The notes under the pieces were generated by a model. The model saw nothing but the letters and a program-made list of their open reading frames with translations, was not told where the DNA came from and ran no database searches. A stretch of DNA of 37,993 nt from Verrucomicrobia bacterium UBA1731 (lineage in GTDB: Bacteria; Verrucomicrobiota; Kiritimatiellia; RFP12; UBA1067): contig DCIH01000004.1 of NCBI GenBank assembly GCA_002317575.1, positions 21,171-59,163 on the forward strand. The letters run 5' to 3'. A program made the translations under genes and the position numbers. Below, one piece after another: positions 34,914 through 37,993 of the stretch (the stretch's first letter is position 1; every line of letters begins with the position of its first letter).

Positions 34914-35348
34914 TCATATTTTTTCGTTGAGGAGTTTCTTTCGCGGCTCGCCGAATTCCGGCCCCGCGAGGTGGCTTTCGTCTTCCGACTCGTCGAAACT
35001 TTCGGGCGTCACCTCGCCGTTGGCCACCGCCTTGAACAGATCGAGCGCCTGCTGTCGCGCGTCCTTTCGCGGTTCCTTGATCTCGACGGGCATACGCTTC
35101 AGCACGTCGAAGGCGGCGTAGTCCATCGCCGGGGATATGAGCGATTCGGGGATGTCGTAGCTCGCCGCCGACATCCGCACCTGTTTGTTTTTTCGGACGT
35201 ACCCGCGCACCATCGCCGCCGTGCGCTTGAGGAGGTCTTCGACCGGGTCTGCCCCCGACGCGAAGTCGGGAGACGTCCTGTACGCCTCCAGCTCCTTTTG
35301 GGAGAGCGTGGCGGCGATGTCCTGCAGTGTCGGGGTTCTCCATGCCAT
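34914..35348 (-). CDS. Gp36/DUF1320-like head-tail connector
   Basis: 144 residues: WRTPTLQDIAATLSQKELEA, then a helix RTAAMVRGYVRKNKQVRMSA and IPESLISPAMDYAAFDVLKR followed by a helix with ARQQALDLFKAVANGEVTPE. This is the helical order of Mu Gp36-type connectors, which join the head to the tail. The gene precedes the minor head protein in transcription, not the usual Mu order. AAAGGAGCTAACTGAC precedes ATG 35348, including the upstream stop. Confidence 0.55.
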   Translation of the reverse strand: MAWRTPTLQDIAATLSQKELEAYRTSPDFASGADPVEDLLKRTAAMVRGYVRKNKQVRMSAASYDIPESLISPAMDYAAFDVLKRMPVEIKEPRKDARQQALDLFKAVANGEVTPESFDESEDESHLAGPEFGEPRKKLLNEKI

Positions 35349-35349
35349 G

Positions 35350-35817
35350 TCAGTTAGCTCCTTTGTTCGCGGAGGCCGTCGCCCCCGTCCGTTGCATCAC
35401 GTCGATCTTGTCCTCGAGGGCCTTGACGCGTTGGCGCTGTTGCACCAGCTCTTCCATGACCGCCGGGGGGACGCGCCAATGGTCGACCTTTCCCTCGGCG
35501 TTCGTCACGGCGTAAACCCAGCGATCCGCCGAAACGACCACCGCCTGCGGCTTCGCGCTCGAACAGCCGACCGCCCAGCAGGCGGACGCCGCAAAAATCC
35601 CGGCGACGCATCCACGTAGCATGGCGTTCACCTTCTGCTCGTCTCCGCCCCACACGGCGGCGTTCAGTTCCTCGTACGCCGCCTCTTTCGATTCCCTCGC
35701 TTTGGCCACGTCTCCCTCAGCATCCCTTGTTTCGTTGTTTTTCGTAGATTTCCACTTGAAAAACGCGCCTATGGCGTTTCCAACGCCGCCGATCATGGTT
35801 GTAATTCCGTCGATCAT
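35350..35817 (-). CDS. Membrane protein with nested lipoprotein start (spanin-like)
   Basis: 155 residues from ATG 35817 (GGGAGGTTTTGG upstream). Residues 5-20 are hydrophobic (ITTMIGGVGNAIGAFF), then a charged helix, then a second hydrophobic segment and lipobox-like Cys85 (CVAGIFAASACWAVGCSS). An in-frame ATG at 35622 has AGAAGGTGAACGCC before it and would give a 90-residue lipoprotein beginning MLRGCVAGIF with the same lipobox, then VSADRWVYAVTNAEGKVDHW and a coil, QRQRVKALEDKIDVM. That looks like an outer-membrane spanin nested in a longer protein. Direct proof is lacking. It starts the late structural cluster. Confidence 0.55.
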   Translation of the reverse strand: MIDGITTMIGGVGNAIGAFFKWKSTKNNETRDAEGDVAKARESKEAAYEELNAAVWGGDEQKVNAMLRGCVAGIFAASACWAVGCSSAKPQAVVVSADRWVYAVTNAEGKVDHWRVPPAVMEELVQQRQRVKALEDKIDVMQRTGATASANKGAN

Positions 35818-36276
35818 CCAAAACCTCCCGCAGTCGCCGATCAAGTCAAAAAGAAAGACGGACAAAACCGCAATGCCCGAAAAACGCGAAAATCCGCCCC
35901 GTCACGCTTCGCGCGTGAACCCGCGCGCACGTTTTTCCGTGAAACGCTCCGCGCGCACACAGGGCCGTTTTTGACCCGTTTCAGCAAATCGAGTCGTTTT
36001 CCCGTCCCAGTTATCCGCGAAAACGCCGAAATGACCGCCGCCGCGAGCCGTCTTTCCGTGGCCCCTGCGCCACGATCTGTCTTTGTGGTCGCTCATGTCA
36101 TCGCCGTGGCGGTAAAATCCGGGGGCCTCCATGCGCATGGCGCGCGCGGAGGCCCCCTTATGTTTCCGTGAGCGCTCCACCGCCGGAAACCTCGCGGGGT
36201 TGGAAGCGCCTTGCCGTCGGGCGGCGGAACGGACGCTCTTCGCGGCCTTCCGCCCGTCTTCAAGGCGTGGCGCAAA
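35818..36276. other. Gene-poor interval of 459 bp with hairpins
   Basis: No convincing gene. A minus-strand frame of 64 codons (36096-35902, starting MSDHKDRSWRRGHGKTARGG) lacks a ribosome-binding site and is reported as unsupported. The interval holds the terminator at 36121-36157 and two GC-rich inverted repeats near 35900-35935. A promoter for the late cluster should lie here, but I cannot point to a good -10/-35 pair. Confidence 0.5.
36121..36157. terminator. Hairpin terminator, possibly bidirectional
   Basis: Perfect 10-bp arms GGGGGCCTCC (36121-36130) and GGAGGCCCCC (36148-36157) enclose a 17-nt loop. On the minus strand the stem is followed by GGATTTT, on the plus strand by TTATGTTT. 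It lies 119 bp after the cyclotransferase stop and separates that operon from the late genes. Confidence 0.6.
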
Positions 36277-36726
36277 TCAGCGGACGCCTTTTGCGCGCCT
36301 CTCTTGCGACGCCCTGTATGCTCGCCAGTCGGCGACTGGCTTTCCGTCGCACTTCCGTCGCGCTGGCTCGATCATCCGCGCGTTCGGGTTGTTCCGGTCT
36401 TTTTGGAGCACGTACACAAGCGCCTGCGTTTTCGTCCCGTCTTCGAACTCGACCTCCGTCTGCGTCCGACCGTAGAGTCGCGGGTAGCCCTCGAGGACGT
36501 CCATGCGCGCCAATCCGTCGTCATCCGTCTCGAGGACTTCGCAGGCGACCATCGGAGCCGAAGAGCAACGGGTCGGCTTCGCGTTCGGGAATCCATACCC
36601 CGTGTCCCAAAGTTCCCCGTGGAACGTTCCGGGCGTCCGTTTCGCGTTTCCGGCCCACCTCTCGTTTCGCTCCCCAGCCATCAGCGTCCCGTAGACGGCA
36701 ACCAATCTCGTTTTTCCGTTTTCCAT
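36277..36726 (-). CDS. Gamma-glutamylcyclotransferase-fold protein
   Basis: 149 residues with the cyclotransferase (AIG2/GGCT) fold: VYGTLMAGERNERW (11-24) holding the substrate-loop motif YGTL, and Glu79 in DVLEGYPRLYGR, the catalytic acid of the family. The enzyme converts gamma-glutamyl amides to 5-oxoproline and free amine. In phages such genes travel with amidoligases. GGAGAACTGCG lies before ATG 36726, and the chimera gene is 33 bp upstream, so they form one operon. Confidence 0.85.
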   Translation of the reverse strand: MENGKTRLVAVYGTLMAGERNERWAGNAKRTPGTFHGELWDTGYGFPNAKPTRCSSAPMVACEVLETDDDGLARMDVLEGYPRLYGRTQTEVEFEDGTKTQALVYVLQKDRNNPNARMIEPARRKCDGKPVADWRAYRASQERRAKGVR

Positions 36727-36759
36727 CGCAGTTCTCCTTTTTCCGTTTCCAATAAACCT

Positions 36760-37446
36760 TCATCCAGCCGCCGCGAAGGCGTCAGGAAGTCCGTGCGCTC
36801 GCGCTCCCGCCGAGCAGATCGCCCGGTAATCGTCCGGGTACTTCTTGCCGCGCCGAGAGGCCCGAGCCGCGTCCGTCATGACGTAGGCCATCGCCTTGAC
36901 CTCGATGCCGCTGTCGAGGAGCGTCACGTCGACCCATGCGTCGGCGTATGTCGTCGGCCACCCTTCAAATCTGTCGAGCGCCGCCACCGCGTCTTCCGTC
37001 AAACGCCAAACCATCCCGTACGCCTTCGCGCCGCGCCTGCGTCTCATGTCTGCGTACAGACGCTCTTCGACCGTCCACCCGTCCGCCACTCCCCTGCCGA
37101 CCGGGCGCGCGTCGGCTCCGACCCGACCGAGAAGGCGCGCGTCGTCGAGGTTCGACCCGTATGCGAAATAGAGGTATTCCGTTTCCATTTTACCGTTCTC
37201 ATTCGGCGAGACCGTCTCGCATCCTCTGTCAAGCGACCCGTCAGTCTCGCATTTCCACTTGCGCCCGTCCGGCGTCACTACCGTGATCGGACTGTGCGCT
37301 TCGTATTGCGTCGTGTAGTCGACCGTTCCGCCTGTTGCGCGCGCAACCGCATTCGCGGCATCCTCTCGCGTGATGTTTTCGTATTCGAGTTCGACGCCGA
37401 ATGTGATCGTCGCCAATTCTTCCATCGTGACCGCTTTGTTGTTCAT
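36760..37446 (-). CDS. Amidoligase N-terminal fragment fused to a gamma-glutamylcyclotransferase
   Basis: 228 residues. Residues 14-80 (ITFGVELEYENITREDAANA; then GRKWKCETDGSL at 61-72 and RGCETVSP) are the start of a phage Amidoligase_2-type protein, whose usual length is near 300. At residue 87 a complete cyclotransferase begins, METEYLYFAYGSNLDD, with YGSN at 96-99 and Glu161 in DRFEGWP. The amidoligase part lacks most of its catalytic region, so it is probably inactive. The Met87 codon (37188-37186) has GAGAACGGTAAA before it, so the cyclotransferase may also be made alone. Start of the full frame GGAGAACGGACG ATG. Confidence 0.8.
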   Translation of the reverse strand: MNNKAVTMEELATITFGVELEYENITREDAANAVARATGGTVDYTTQYEAHSPITVVTPDGRKWKCETDGSLDRGCETVSPNENGKMETEYLYFAYGSNLDDARLLGRVGADARPVGRGVADGWTVEERLYADMRRRRGAKAYGMVWRLTEDAVAALDRFEGWPTTYADAWVDVTLLDSGIEVKAMAYVMTDAARASRRGKKYPDDYRAICSAGARAHGLPDAFAAAG

Positions 37447-37476
37447 CGTCCGTTCTCCTTTTTTTGGTTTGCGTCC

Positions 37477-37498
37477 CGACGGGCTTCCACCCCCGTCG
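37477..37498. promoter_or_regulatory. Stem-loop in the 5' leader of the amidoligase/cyclotransferase operon
   Basis: Arms CGACGGG (37477-37483) and CCCGTCG (37492-37498) are perfectly complementary, with an 8-nt loop. On the minus strand it lies between the predicted start site and the ribosome-binding site of the gene at 37446. It could stabilise the leader or affect translation. Confidence 0.4.
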
Positions 37499-37509
37499 TT
37501 ACGCCCATG

Positions 37510-37537
37510 AACATACCACGTTCAAAAACGAAAGCAA
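37510..37537 (-). promoter_or_regulatory. Sigma70-type promoter of the cyclotransferase operon
   Basis: On the minus strand, -35 TTGCTT (37537-37532) and -10 TATGTT (37515-37510) are spaced by 16 bp, with a run of A and T just upstream (about 37541-37570). Predicted start near 37503, about 57 bp before ATG 37446. It gives this operon expression independent of late genes. Confidence 0.55.
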
Positions 37538-37712
37538 GCGGTATTTTGAATTTTTTTCACTTTTTTTCGTGGCCTTTGAGCGCCTGCAATTCATCATCTT
37601 CCGCCTTGTCCATCGTGCTTCCGAAACCGAAACCTTCACGCGCGCGCGCGTGCGCGCGCATGGTTCGGCGTGTACCCACTTCCCTTTGTCTTTCTTTCTA
37701 TTTGTCTTTTAT

Positions 37713-37979
37713 TTATAAAGGGACACTTGTTTTGCGACCTTGTTTTTGTTGTTTTTCGCGTGGTCGTTTGATGGTATGCTGGTTGCGATTCCATTCGTTG
37801 ACGAGAAAATGATACAGCAACCGCGCGCCAACCGAAAGCGCGGACGTGTCGCCGTCGGGCCGTCCGCGCCACCATCGAAACAGCGCAAGCACCAGCGCGT
37901 CGATTTCGTCGGACGTCAAGCCGACGCTTGCCCATTGCTCCACGTCATCCCGGAAGATCGGGAAATATTCGCCTTTCAT
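37713..37979 (-). CDS. Short paralogue of the replication-protein N-domain (88 aa), C-terminal part decayed
   Basis: Begins MKGEYFPIFRDDVEQWASVG and continues LALFRWWRGRPDGDTSALSV, with the same layout as the N-terminal domain of the 3035-3811 protein (a DAIFRYAFGG-type helix). It ends KQGRKTSVPL at a TAA where the longer gene continues SVPLLSEDKDKDK. Downstream, degraded AAAGAC-type repeats persist with further stops. GGAGGTCGCGC precedes ATG 37979. Either a small protein in its own right or a truncated copy. The first option keeps the start site intact. Confidence 0.6.
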   Translation of the reverse strand: MKGEYFPIFRDDVEQWASVGLTSDEIDALVLALFRWWRGRPDGDTSALSVGARLLYHFLVNEWNRNQHTIKRPREKQQKQGRKTSVPL

Positions 37980-37993
37980 GCGCGACCTCCGTT

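Noticed and set aside
35902..36096. Minus-strand frame of 64 codons (MSDHKDRSWRRG...)
   Set aside because: No ribosome-binding site and an ambiguous codon pattern; it overlaps GC-rich inverted repeats. Left as unsupported.
37640..37661. Alternating CG/TG tract in the interval before the cyclotransferase operon
   Set aside because: It may favour Z-DNA, but short CG-alternating tracts are expected at this GC content and nothing links it to a function.

Overview
The window is a phage or prophage segment, about 60% GC by eye, in which every gene I can support lies on the minus strand except one. Transcription therefore runs right to left. The parts are a Mu-like neck (Gp36-type, minor head, gpG-type), a siphovirus-like tail with a very long tape measure and no sheath gene, and a Red-type recombination pair. 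No terminase, portal, protease, major capsid, integrase or transposase is visible, so the genome continues outside the window. The style of the head-neck genes and the exported accessory proteins suggest a gut bacterium of the Verrucomicrobiota/Kiritimatiellota/Lentisphaerota kind. That host call is an impression, not a demonstration.

Layout in order of transcription. (1) 37979-36277: a short replication-gene paralogue, then an operon with its own promoter and terminator that encodes an amidoligase/gamma-glutamylcyclotransferase chimera and a second cyclotransferase. (2) 35817-28709: a nested lipoprotein (spanin-like) gene, a Gp36-type connector, an 826-residue minor head protein ending in a papain-fold toxin-like domain, one opposite-strand small acidic gene, a gpG-type morphogenesis protein, a glycosyltransferase, a tail-completion protein, the tail tube and a chaperone-like protein. 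(3) 28704-13276: the tape measure (1484 residues), four distal tail proteins, a collagen-like fibre, a fibre with an Ntn-hydrolase (choloylglycine hydrolase-like) domain, and a repetitive fibre. (4) 13152-8917: three proteins with signal peptides, one of them trypsin-like, then two small proteins, one holin-like. (5) 8852-1: small ribbon-helix-helix and HTH regulators behind a strong-looking promoter with an A-tract, a signal-anchored SleB-type endolysin, YqaJ exonuclease, RecT-type annealing protein, a replication protein, small unknowns and a ParB-type protein.

The most interesting system is at 32.1-34.9 kb. The C-terminus of the minor head protein carries an NCxxC / GGAH / YDPQ papain-fold toxin signature. 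It converges on, and overlaps by 14 bp, a 93-residue strongly acidic protein, the only plus-strand gene, which has its own promoter and ribosome-binding site. I read this as a virion-borne toxin with its immunity gene. Two other unusual enzymes are a bile-salt-hydrolase-like domain built into a tail fibre between two copies of a fibre linker, and an amidoligase fused by apparent deletion to a cyclotransferase. Function in all three cases is inferred from motifs only.
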